Source: an uncultured Caryophanales bacterium (lineage in GTDB: Bacteria > Bacillota_I > Bacilli_A > RFN20 > CAG-826). Taken from it: DNA of 7,526 nucleotides. Shown here in pieces: positions 1 through 6,518 of the stretch (the stretch's first letter is position 1; each line of letters starts with the position of its first letter). The stretch lies in NCBI GenBank assembly GCA_905197045.1, contig CAJJXG010000031.1:1-7526 (forward strand). The letters run 5' to 3'. The notes under the pieces are model-generated. The model was not told the origin of the DNA. It worked only from the letters and a program-made list of their open reading frames with translations, and searched no databases. A program made the translations under genes and the position numbers.

Positions 1-109
1 AAACCCTATGTAGAGGGTCCTAAATTTTGCCCATTTGTAAAATATTTACGTTTACGGTGCTAACTATTATTTTCGCGAGAACTTAGTTAATAAAGAAAAA
101 AAGTAGTAA

Positions 110-134
110 TTTTTCGGAATCTATTCCAAAAAAA
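110..134. promoter_or_regulatory. Palindromic candidate operator, copy 1
   Basis: The core GGAAT-CT-ATTCC (116-127) is an inverted repeat with 5-bp arms, flanked by T5 then C on the left and A7 on the right. It is roughly the reverse complement of copy 2: the extra C/G next to the core is on the left here and on the right in copy 2. A dimeric DNA-binding protein site is the natural reading. A transcript hairpin is unlikely to matter, because the element lies upstream of the best promoter. Confidence 0.5.
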
Positions 135-150
135 TAATAAATGTAATAAA

Positions 151-173
151 TTTTTGGAATTAATTCCGAAAAC
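151..173. promoter_or_regulatory. Palindromic candidate operator, copy 2
   Basis: The core GGAATTAATTCC (156-167) is a perfect 12-bp palindrome flanked by T5 on the left and GAAAA on the right. Its centre lies 40 bp from the centre of copy 1, close to four helical turns, so both sites could present on the same face of DNA. It ends 6 bp upstream of the -35 box at 174, so a bound protein could either contact or block RNA polymerase. The cognate regulator is unknown; the winged-helix-like segment of the adjacent ATPase is one candidate. Confidence 0.55.
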
Positions 174-202
174 TTGACCAAAAGTAGTAAACAATATATA
201 CT
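174..202 (+). promoter_or_regulatory. Sigma-A-type promoter of the AAA_14 ATPase gene
   Basis: The -35 box TTGACC (174-179) and -10 box TATACT (197-202) are separated by exactly 17 bp. The spacer contains the third copy of the repeat motif AAAGTAGTAA (181-190), so any protein recognising that motif would occlude polymerase. The predicted start of transcription is around 208-210, giving a very short leader with the Shine-Dalgarno AGAGG (208-212) almost at the 5' end of the mRNA. Confidence 0.65.
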
Positions 203-220
203 GAAAAAGAGGAAAAGATA

Positions 221-1417
221 ATGTATATAATTCGAGAAGAATATTTAAAAAAGCTATTTGAACTCAAAGACTCGGACTTAATTAAGGTTGTTACTGGTGT
301 TAGAAGATGTGGGAAATCTACTTTGTTTGTACAGTTTCAAGATTATTTAATAAAAAGAGGAATTTTAAAAGAGCAAATAATTTATATAAATTTTGAAGAC
401 TACGACAATGAAAAATATCTAGAGCCTAAAGCACTATACGAGCATATCAAAAGCCTTATTAAACCTGGTAGAAAAAATTATATATTTTTAGATGAAATAC
501 AAAATGTAAAAGATTTTCAAAAAGTTGTTGATAGTCTTTATATTAAGAAAGAAGTTGATCTTTATATTACAGGTTCTAACGCTTATTTTCTTTCAAGCGA
601 TTTAGCTACTCTTCTATCTGGTAGATATATTGAAATTAAAATGCTTCCTCTATCGTTTAAGGAATATGTATTAAATAGTGGAAGTAAAGACAACTTAGAA
701 ACAAAATATCGTGATTATATTTTAAACGGTTCTTTCCCTTATACTTTAGAATTAAAAAACAACGAAAGAGTTGCAAAAGATTATCTTGAAGGTTTACTAA
801 ATACCATTGTTATCAAGGATATTATCCAAAGAAATAACTTTAATGATGTAATTCTTTTTCAAAGTGTTTTGAAGTACCTTTTTGACAATATTGGTAATTT
901 AGTCTCTTCAAAGAAAATCGCCGATAGTTTAACTTCAAATGGAAGAAAGGTTGATTCTAAAACCATTGAAAGATATTTAAACGCGCTTATCGTAAGTTTT
1001 GTAATTTATCGTGCAAGTAGATTTAATATTAAAGGCAAAGAATACTTAAAATCTTTAGAAAAGTATTATGTTGTTGATATTGGTTTACGCCATGCTTTAT
1101 TAGGACAATCCAATATTGATGTAGGGCATATGCTAGAAAACATTGTCTATTTAGAACTTATTAGAAGAGGCTATGATGTTTATGTTGGAAAATATAATGA
1201 TTTAGAAATAGATTTTGTAGCTAAAGATGATAAAAATATTTCTTATTTTCAAGTTGCAGCAACAGTAAGAGATGAGAACGTTTTAAAAAGAGAGTTAGCT
1301 CCTTTAAGAAGCATTAAAGATCAATACCCAAAATTTTTATTAACACTTGATAATGATCCAGATACTGACTTTAATGGTATAAAAAAATTAAACGTTTTAG
1401 AGTGGTTGATTAATTAA
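221..1417 (+). CDS. AAA_14 / DUF4143 family ATPase
   Basis: A 398-aa predicted cytoplasmic ATPase of the AAA_14-DUF4143 family, whose cellular role is poorly known. Visible parts in order: Walker A GVRRCGKST (26-34), Walker B IFLDEIQ (88-94), a sensor-like ITGSNA (116-121), a conserved LSGRY (132-136), and a winged-helix-like segment at about 225-270 (SSKKIADSL, then KTIERYLNAL). The C-terminal DUF4143 region looks like a divergent restriction-endonuclease fold: ENIVYLEL (306-313), EIDFVA (329-334) and FQVAAT (343-348). In the last motif the position where PD-(D/E)xK enzymes keep a catalytic lysine reads Ala, so nuclease activity is doubtful. Length is normal for the family and nothing looks truncated. 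ATG 221 has AGAGG 8 nt upstream, and the N-terminus (MYIIREEYLKKL) is family-like. It has its own repeat-rich promoter and a hairpin after it, so it is probably monocistronic. Confidence 0.9.
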   Translation: MYIIREEYLKKLFELKDSDLIKVVTGVRRCGKSTLFVQFQDYLIKRGILKEQIIYINFEDYDNEKYLEPKALYEHIKSLIKPGRKNYIFLDEIQNVKDFQKVVDSLYIKKEVDLYITGSNAYFLSSDLATLLSGRYIEIKMLPLSFKEYVLNSGSKDNLETKYRDYILNGSFPYTLELKNNERVAKDYLEGLLNTIVIKDIIQRNNFNDVILFQSVLKYLFDNIGNLVSSKKIADSLTSNGRKVDSKTIERYLNALIVSFVIYRASRFNIKGKEYLKSLEKYYVVDIGLRHALLGQSNIDVGHMLENIVYLELIRRGYDVYVGKYNDLEIDFVAKDDKNISYFQVAATVRDENVLKRELAPLRSIKDQYPKFLLTLDNDPDTDFNGIKKLNVLEWLIN

Positions 1418-1440
1418 ACTTTGCTTTAAAGTTTAATTTT
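1412..1440 (+). terminator. Possible weak intrinsic terminator after the AAA_14 ATPase gene
   Basis: An 11-bp inverted repeat (AATTAAACTTT at 1412-1422, AAAGTTTAATT at 1428-1438) with a 5-nt loop overlaps the stop codon and runs into TTTT (1437-1440). The geometry fits a Rho-independent terminator, but the stem has a single G-C pair, so termination is likely partial and some transcripts may continue into the SWIM gene. Confidence 0.45.
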
Positions 1441-1471
1441 ATCCACTAGTAATAAATGAGATAATTAAAGC

Positions 1472-3295
1472 ATGAGTATAAATTGGAAAAGCAGAATTAA
1501 AGATATAATTCTTTATCGTGGTGAAGATTACTATCTAGATGGAAAAGTTAAAGATATCAAGCGAGATGGTGATGTTTATTCAGCTCACGTTGAGGGCACT
1601 GAAACATATGATACAAGTGTGGAAGTTAAAAATGGAGAACTCTTATATTGGTCATGTGATTGTCCTTATGATCGAGGCATTTGTAAGCATGTTGCCGCTT
1701 TGCTTTTTGCTATAGAAAATGAAATTGAAGATGATAAAAACTCTTTAAATGAACAAAAAACCTTGCAAAATAAAGATAAAAGTGAAGAAAAATCTATTAA
1801 ATATATTCAAACTTCGCTGAATAAATTAAGCCATGAAGCTTTATTAGAATTTACTAATAAGTTTATTGAATTACATCCATTAGATAAAGTTTATAAAATG
1901 GAAAGTTTTATTAGAGATTCTCTAGGTGAGAAAGCTTCCTTTGATGAAGAAACGTATTCTTATTATCTTTCTTACTTAGATGAACTTGTGGAAGGCGATT
2001 TATATATTGAACTTGAAGACTATGATGATTGGTATTATTCTTCTGCACCAATATCTGATGATCATGGTATAACAAAGGAACTTAAAAATATTATTTTGTT
2101 TACTGAGAAACTTTTCGACAATTCCTTTTTTAAGGAAGCTCAAACATTGATATTTAAACTTCTAACAATTGAAGTAAGTCAAGTTTATGATTATGGAGAT
2201 GGTGTTTCTGAACATATTTCGGCAATTGCTGACAGTTTTAATGCCGAGAAATTTTTTAAAATGTATTTAAAATGTTATGAAGAAACAAAAACTGATTCTA
2301 TTAAAGAACTGGCTGAAGTCATATGTGAGTCGATTACTTATTTTAAGGATGAAAAAATTCTTTCTAGTGTGCCTAACGTTAAAGAAGTCATAAATTATAT
2401 TGTTTTCGATTTAAATAATGGCGAGACAATCAAGTGGCGTTTTAAATTCTTTGCTCCTGTGTTCCATGAAGATTATGCTTTTTTCAAGAGTTTGCTTATT
2501 AAAGAAATCTCAATGGATAAAGACGATTTGCTTATAACTTGTTTTGACAAATTCTTAGAGAGTTTTGATAAAGATGAATTAATAGATGTTGTAGAATACT
2601 TCAAAGATATACTTAGTAGTTATCCAAAATATGAAGGAAGTATATACCTTAAAATCTATTCACTTTATAAAAACTTTGGCTTTGATTATATTCATTTTCT
2701 TTTTAAAAGTTTTGAACTTGGGCCAAGTTTTGATAAGTTTTTAACTATTTATGAAGATAACAAGACACTTCCTCAATATAGGAAGGAAATAGAAGAAGTT
2801 TCTCTTTCTTTAAATAACGACATTGTTGAATTTTTCTTTGATAGGTCAAGCTTTACTGATTTAGTTAATAAAATTAGCGGATTAGGAAGTTATGAAAAAT
2901 ACAATTATTTTAAATTTCTATCAATTGCTTTACTTAGGAATGTAGATGCTAATGAACTAGTTAAATATCCAGAGATAAATAATTTTATGCGATCTTTAGT
3001 AAATGGAGATTTTTGCAAAGAGGGTTACTTAAAAGAGTTCACTAATTTAATAAATAACTTTAATTCTTATACAACAATTGATGAGTATTTAACTATTGAA
3101 GAGATATATTCTGCTTTAGCTGATGTAGTAGAAGAAAGCATCGTTTCTTGCTTTAATGGCGATCGTTTACTTCGTGGAACGTGGCCTAAAGTTTTAAGAA
3201 TTATGGATTCACTAGCTATGCTTTTAAAACTAAACTCTCGTGATTTATGGCTTAAGTATAGGTTAATTTATAAGAGGTTTAAGGAGTTTAGGTAG
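1472..3295 (+). CDS. SWIM zinc-finger protein with long helical C-terminal region
   Basis: A 607-aa protein of unknown specific function. Near the N-terminus it has a clear SWIM zinc finger: Cys62-x-Cys64, six residues, then Cys71-x-His73 (CDCPYDRGICKH), preceded by the beta-rich lead-in typical of bacterial SWIM proteins. SWIM domains bind Zn and are thought to mediate DNA or protein contacts. A charged linker follows (about 82-110), then some 490 residues that look mostly alpha-helical with an acidic, Tyr-rich patch around 168-186 (DLYIELEDYDDWYY). Many SWIM proteins belong with SNF2 helicases, but no Walker or helicase motif is visible here or in the neighbours. An in-frame TAA at 1466-1468 and the placement of the SWIM domain fix ATG 1472 as the start; Shine-Dalgarno support is poor (only GAG, 1458-1460). 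No signal peptide or membrane segment is seen. It lies 42 bp upstream of the metallophosphoesterase gene. Confidence 0.82.
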   Translation: MSINWKSRIKDIILYRGEDYYLDGKVKDIKRDGDVYSAHVEGTETYDTSVEVKNGELLYWSCDCPYDRGICKHVAALLFAIENEIEDDKNSLNEQKTLQNKDKSEEKSIKYIQTSLNKLSHEALLEFTNKFIELHPLDKVYKMESFIRDSLGEKASFDEETYSYYLSYLDELVEGDLYIELEDYDDWYYSSAPISDDHGITKELKNIILFTEKLFDNSFFKEAQTLIFKLLTIEVSQVYDYGDGVSEHISAIADSFNAEKFFKMYLKCYEETKTDSIKELAEVICESITYFKDEKILSSVPNVKEVINYIVFDLNNGETIKWRFKFFAPVFHEDYAFFKSLLIKEISMDKDDLLITCFDKFLESFDKDELIDVVEYFKDILSSYPKYEGSIYLKIYSLYKNFGFDYIHFLFKSFELGPSFDKFLTIYEDNKTLPQYRKEIEEVSLSLNNDIVEFFFDRSSFTDLVNKISGLGSYEKYNYFKFLSIALLRNVDANELVKYPEINNFMRSLVNGDFCKEGYLKEFTNLINNFNSYTTIDEYLTIEEIYSALADVVEESIVSCFNGDRLLRGTWPKVLRIMDSLAMLLKLNSRDLWLKYRLIYKRFKEFR

Positions 3296-3304
3296 GGATA
3301 TAAT
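3276..3304 (+). promoter_or_regulatory. Possible internal promoter before the metallophosphoesterase gene
   Basis: A perfect -10 hexamer TATAAT (3299-3304) lies immediately after the SWIM gene's stop codon, about 34 bp before the next ATG. The -35 side is poor: the best match is GTTTAA around 3277-3282 with a 16-bp spacer. It could give the downstream gene its own transcription in addition to read-through. AT-rich DNA yields such hexamers by chance, so this is tentative. Confidence 0.35.
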
Positions 3305-3320
3305 TTAGTAATCTCGATAT

Positions 3321-3329
3321 GGGGTGAGG
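3321..3329 (+). promoter_or_regulatory. Strong Shine-Dalgarno of the metallophosphoesterase gene
   Basis: GGGGTGAGG lies 8 nt before ATG 3338 and pairs well with the 16S anti-Shine-Dalgarno GGAGGTGA consensus. It is one of few G-rich stretches in the window and fixes the start. It is much stronger than the site of the SWIM gene upstream, suggesting independent and more efficient initiation of the second gene. Confidence 0.7.
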
Positions 3330-3337
3330 CGTTAAAT

Positions 3338-6300
3338 ATGACAAAGTATATAGCTATATCACTTGAAATAATTGTTCAAAAAGTTACTGGTCACTCAGTA
3401 GACTTCTTTAATCTTGATGATATAAGCAAAGTTAGAGTTTTAAGATATATTGACAGTTATAAAATTGGCTTAAAAATATTTGAAGCTAAATGGTATGATG
3501 TAATAACAAAAAAATTTTATGCGAAAGAATATATTCTAGATTCTGCAAACAGAAATAATTTTTGTTTCAAGGTTAGTGATTTTGATTCCTTCGGTCAATT
3601 TTACGTTTATGTAGCGGGAAAAATTTACGACCGTTGTTGTTTGTTTGGATTTGATATCCCAACTGAATATGTTGAAAAATATTCTATCGATCTTACGAAA
3701 ATAAATTTTGTATCGTTTCAACAAGAGACTATTGATGATTATTCGGTAAAAGCACAAAATGAAAAGAATAAAATAGAATCTAATATTAAAGTTCAAAGAA
3801 TTAAACGTTTAAAAAGATTTATTGATAATAATGATTTGTTTAGTTCGTTTGAATGCTTCAACAAAGTAATAAAAAAATTTGTAAAGGAATTTGGGACTTT
3901 TTTCAAGTTAGACATTTTTCTTTCTTTGATTATTGGAAAATATAAGGATAAGATTAAAGATTTTGTTTTAGAATATGCATGTTCTGACTCATCAATTGGA
4001 TACCAGTTACTTAATGAAATTCTTTTAAATTATGGAGAAAATGCTGCGGAATATTTAATAAACAATTATCATGGGAAAAGCAATGTTTCTCACAATTATG
4101 ATTGTAAAGGTGATTTGAAAGACTATCTATCAGTATTAAAGGAATATGAAAGATGTAATAAACGAGTTTATTTTAATAGGGATTTGTGGCTTTATTGTAT
4201 TGAATATTATTACGGAAACGAATTTATAAGGATTTCTCCTATTAAGTACATTTTTGAATTCGATGAATTACTAACAATTTTAGACAACGATTTATCTGAT
4301 GTTGATTTAACTTTTGCACCATTAACGAGCGAAAATATAAATAATGCACGAATATGTAAGTCAACAACGCTACCAATCTCTAATGAAGTTTATAAAGTTG
4401 TAGCCGAAAAGGGATACGATTATTGTAAGCTTATGTTTAGTACTGTTAAGCGTTTTTATGTAAATATAAAAGCATTTAATCATAATGGGAATTTATTAAC
4501 TTATTATAGAAAAGAATTCGATTATTTCTTTGATTTTCTGCATTTCTTAAAAGGGGATTTATCAAATGCAGATTTTTTACTTTTGGATGACGCAGCAAAT
4601 ATTCTTAGCTTGACCGATTTGGATTTAAATAATATTAAAATAAGAAGTAAGTTTGAAGATAAGGCGACATTAGATTTATCTAATTGTAGTAAAGATTTTT
4701 TCACCAAAACGTTTGAAAAAACTCATAAAATGGAGGTTTCAACAAAATCTAATTTGATAAATATGGCTCATTTTGATGATGATGAATATAAGGTGAAATT
4801 GTCATATATAACTGACATCCACTTAATTCATAAATTAATAGATTACAATTGTAAAAACGAAAATGATGTCGATTATGCTATCAAGATTATTGCAAAAAAT
4901 CTTGTAGAAACATCAACAAAAATAAATTTAATAGGCGGAGATACATCGAGCGATTTCTTCTATTTTGAAAAATTTGTGAAAACTTTAAATAATTATTCGT
5001 CCAATGAAAATTATTTTTTTGTACTCGGTAATCACGAATTATGGGATACCACAAGTAACAGTTTTGAGAAAGTTGTTGAAAGATACTCAAAAAAATTAAA
5101 AGAAATTGATGGAAACCACCTGCATCTTGTTCAAAACAATATTTTTTATTTAGTTGAAAATTTTCGGCAAGAAATTAGCGAAAAAGAGTTAAATACTATT
5201 GAAGATGAAGAGCTTAGAAAAAAGCTAAGAAAGACAAAAATGGTTATTTTTGGAGGGGTAGGATTTTCTGGAAGAAACAATGATTTTAACGCGAATAATG
5301 GGATTTATTTAAAATTAATAGATAGAAACCACGAAATAATGGAAAGTCAAAAATTTTTAAAATTATATGAAAAGGTAATAAGAGTCTTACACGATAAGAA
5401 TTTAGTCATCCTTACACATATGCCTTTAAAAGATTGGGGTGGGGATGATTTAGAACCACAAGATGAAGTTATTTATATTAACGGACATACACACAACAAT
5501 TATTATTTTGATAATGGTACTAAGAGAGTATATTCGGATAATCAAATAGGCTATCATAACAAGGAAATTGCTTTTAAGAGTATCGGTATAGATAATGATT
5601 ATGACTGGTTTGCTGATTATGATGATGGAATTTTTAAAATAGATAAAGCTGATTATATTAGATTTTGCCGTGGAATTTCTTCATTTATAAGATTTCGACG
5701 TGAATATAAGAATATTTATATGGTAAAGCGCAATAAGTATTACGTTTTTTTAGCAGAAAATAGCAAGAAAGAGCTACTTATTCTTAATGGCGGGAAAACA
5801 AAAAATTTAGGTAGGCGCTCGCTTGATTACTTCTATGAAAATTTACCAATTTTTGCTCAATGTATAAATACTATAATGACTAAATATACTTCAGCACAAA
5901 AAGAAATAGCCAAGCTTATTAAATATATTGGTGGCCAGGGCCGTATACATGGATGCATTATAGATATTGATTTTTATAATCATGTCTTTTTAAATCCGCT
6001 TGATGGGAAAATAACCGCATATTATGCCACCTCAATGACAGACAAAAAAGTTTATAGAAATATTGCGAGTTTATTGAAATTTAAATGTAATAAATTGTTT
6101 GTTAACTTAGAGAAAATGAATAAAAACGAAGTTAAATTCTCTAATGTTTTCCATTTGTTAAAACTTGACGATATTTCTATTTCAGATGAGTATTTTCAAG
6201 TAAATGAGACAGACATTTATTCAATTTCGAGAATTATTAAGTCTTTGCAATATATTACTAAAAATAATGTTGTGCGACTTTGGAATGATGAATTTTTAAA

Positions 6301-6367
6301 GGGACTTACTACAAATAAAAATGTTTTATTAATGTTACTTGGTGAAGAAAGCTCAAATGATGATTAA
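3338..6367 (+). CDS. Large calcineurin-like metallophosphoesterase with uncharacterised N- and C-terminal regions
   Basis: A 1009-aa protein with a complete calcineurin-like phosphoesterase core at about 488-740. Motifs: TDIH (Asp493, His495), GGD (Asp535), GNHE (Asn565, His566), THMP (His694) and GHTH (His717, His719). All metal-binding and catalytic positions are present, so a two-metal phosphodiesterase, phosphatase or nuclease is expected; the substrate is not deducible. Residues 1-487 match nothing I can name: a basic helical stretch around 145-195, then two similar segments containing DLSDVDL (318-324) and DLSNADF (407-413), faintly like pentapeptide repeats. The C-terminal ~270 residues contain a conserved-looking block at 864-887 (GRIHGCIIDIDFYNH, then LNP). 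The core alone is about a quarter of the protein, far longer than stand-alone family members. No signal peptide or membrane helix is seen, so it is probably cytoplasmic. It is likely co-transcribed with the SWIM gene. Shared defence or repair function is speculation. Confidence 0.88.
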   Translation: MTKYIAISLEIIVQKVTGHSVDFFNLDDISKVRVLRYIDSYKIGLKIFEAKWYDVITKKFYAKEYILDSANRNNFCFKVSDFDSFGQFYVYVAGKIYDRCCLFGFDIPTEYVEKYSIDLTKINFVSFQQETIDDYSVKAQNEKNKIESNIKVQRIKRLKRFIDNNDLFSSFECFNKVIKKFVKEFGTFFKLDIFLSLIIGKYKDKIKDFVLEYACSDSSIGYQLLNEILLNYGENAAEYLINNYHGKSNVSHNYDCKGDLKDYLSVLKEYERCNKRVYFNRDLWLYCIEYYYGNEFIRISPIKYIFEFDELLTILDNDLSDVDLTFAPLTSENINNARICKSTTLPISNEVYKVVAEKGYDYCKLMFSTVKRFYVNIKAFNHNGNLLTYYRKEFDYFFDFLHFLKGDLSNADFLLLDDAANILSLTDLDLNNIKIRSKFEDKATLDLSNCSKDFFTKTFEKTHKMEVSTKSNLINMAHFDDDEYKVKLSYITDIHLIHKLIDYNCKNENDVDYAIKIIAKNLVETSTKINLIGGDTSSDFFYFEKFVKTLNNYSSNENYFFVLGNHELWDTTSNSFEKVVERYSKKLKEIDGNHLHLVQNNIFYLVENFRQEISEKELNTIEDEELRKKLRKTKMVIFGGVGFSGRNNDFNANNGIYLKLIDRNHEIMESQKFLKLYEKVIRVLHDKNLVILTHMPLKDWGGDDLEPQDEVIYINGHTHNNYYFDNGTKRVYSDNQIGYHNKEIAFKSIGIDNDYDWFADYDDGIFKIDKADYIRFCRGISSFIRFRREYKNIYMVKRNKYYVFLAENSKKELLILNGGKTKNLGRRSLDYFYENLPIFAQCINTIMTKYTSAQKEIAKLIKYIGGQGRIHGCIIDIDFYNHVFLNPLDGKITAYYATSMTDKKVYRNIASLLKFKCNKLFVNLEKMNKNEVKFSNVFHLLKLDDISISDEYFQVNETDIYSISRIIKSLQYITKNNVVRLWNDEFLKGLTTNKNVLLMLLGEESSNDD

Positions 6368-6518
6368 TTGTTTAAATAATTTATCCTGGGGAGATATTTC
6401 GGGTTTTAAAAAGCAGCAACATCAACTTTACATCAATTAAATACTTTTTCACATTTTTTCAAAGAAAAATTAATAATATAGATGAAAACATATATAATTC
6501 TAAATAAGGAGTTAAAAA
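6368..6518. other. Intergenic region between the metallophosphoesterase and SDR genes
   Basis: These 151 bp hold the SDR promoter and Shine-Dalgarno at the right end. No convincing hairpin-plus-T-run terminator follows the metallophosphoesterase gene: the only G-rich part (6386-6403) forms at most a 4-bp stem. A 43-codon stop-free frame (6376-6504) lacks any normal start codon behind its purine-rich GGGGAG and is not called as a gene. Confidence 0.5.
6470..6511 (+). promoter_or_regulatory. Promoter and Shine-Dalgarno of the SDR gene
   Basis: A perfect TATAAT (6493-6498) lies 20 nt before ATG 6519. The -35 position 17 bp upstream reads TTAATA (6470-6475), a weak match. The Shine-Dalgarno AAGGAG (6506-6511) is 7 nt from the ATG. 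The expected transcription start near 6505 would again leave almost no leader ahead of the Shine-Dalgarno, as in the ATPase gene. Confidence 0.5.

Larger units (their letters stand above)
100..191 (+). repeat. About 40-bp tandem repeat (two units plus a partial third) upstream of the AAA_14 ATPase
   Basis: The motif AAAGTAGTAA occurs at 100-109 and 181-190, with a diverged copy (AATGTAATAA) at 140-149, so copies are spaced 40 and 41 bp apart. The first two copies are each followed by a T-run, the palindrome GGAAT-NN-ATTCC and an A-run. Aligning 100-139 with 140-179 by eye gives 28 of 40 identical positions; differences concentrate at the 3' end, where the second unit carries the promoter -35 box. 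The third copy stops after the conserved motif and lies inside the promoter spacer. The regular phase and position suggest a multi-site operator for the downstream gene. That role is inferred; the repetition is directly visible. Confidence 0.75.

Noticed and set aside
3..18. Hairpin ACCCT / AGGGT with a 6-nt loop
   Set aside because: Only 5 bp, with no T-run directly after it; not a convincing terminator, and it lies within the possible gene tail.
1..63. Stop-free frame from the left edge ending at TAA 61-63 (KPYVEGPKF then CPFVKYLRLRC)
   Set aside because: It could be the last 20 codons of an upstream gene, but 20 codons with no recognisable motif cannot support a call; the sequence left of the window would decide.
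3536..3796. Minus-strand 86-codon open frame
   Set aside because: It lies wholly inside the metallophosphoesterase gene, has low-complexity Ile/Phe/Arg-rich content and no domain; a shadow of the real gene.
4522..4707. Minus-strand 61-codon open frame
   Set aside because: Antisense shadow of the metallophosphoesterase gene with low-complexity Ser/Lys/Leu content.
4887..5090. Minus-strand 67-codon open frame
   Set aside because: It lies opposite the catalytic motifs GGD and GNHE of the real gene; no independent support.
6453..6470. Inverted repeat TTTTTC / GAAAAA before the SDR gene
   Set aside because: A 3-nt loop and almost no G-C pairs; not a credible terminator or operator.
6376..6507. 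43-codon open frame after the metallophosphoesterase gene, with GGGGAG at 6388-6393
   Set aside because: No ATG, GTG or TTG lies at a workable distance from the purine tract, and the composition is typical AT-rich intergenic DNA.
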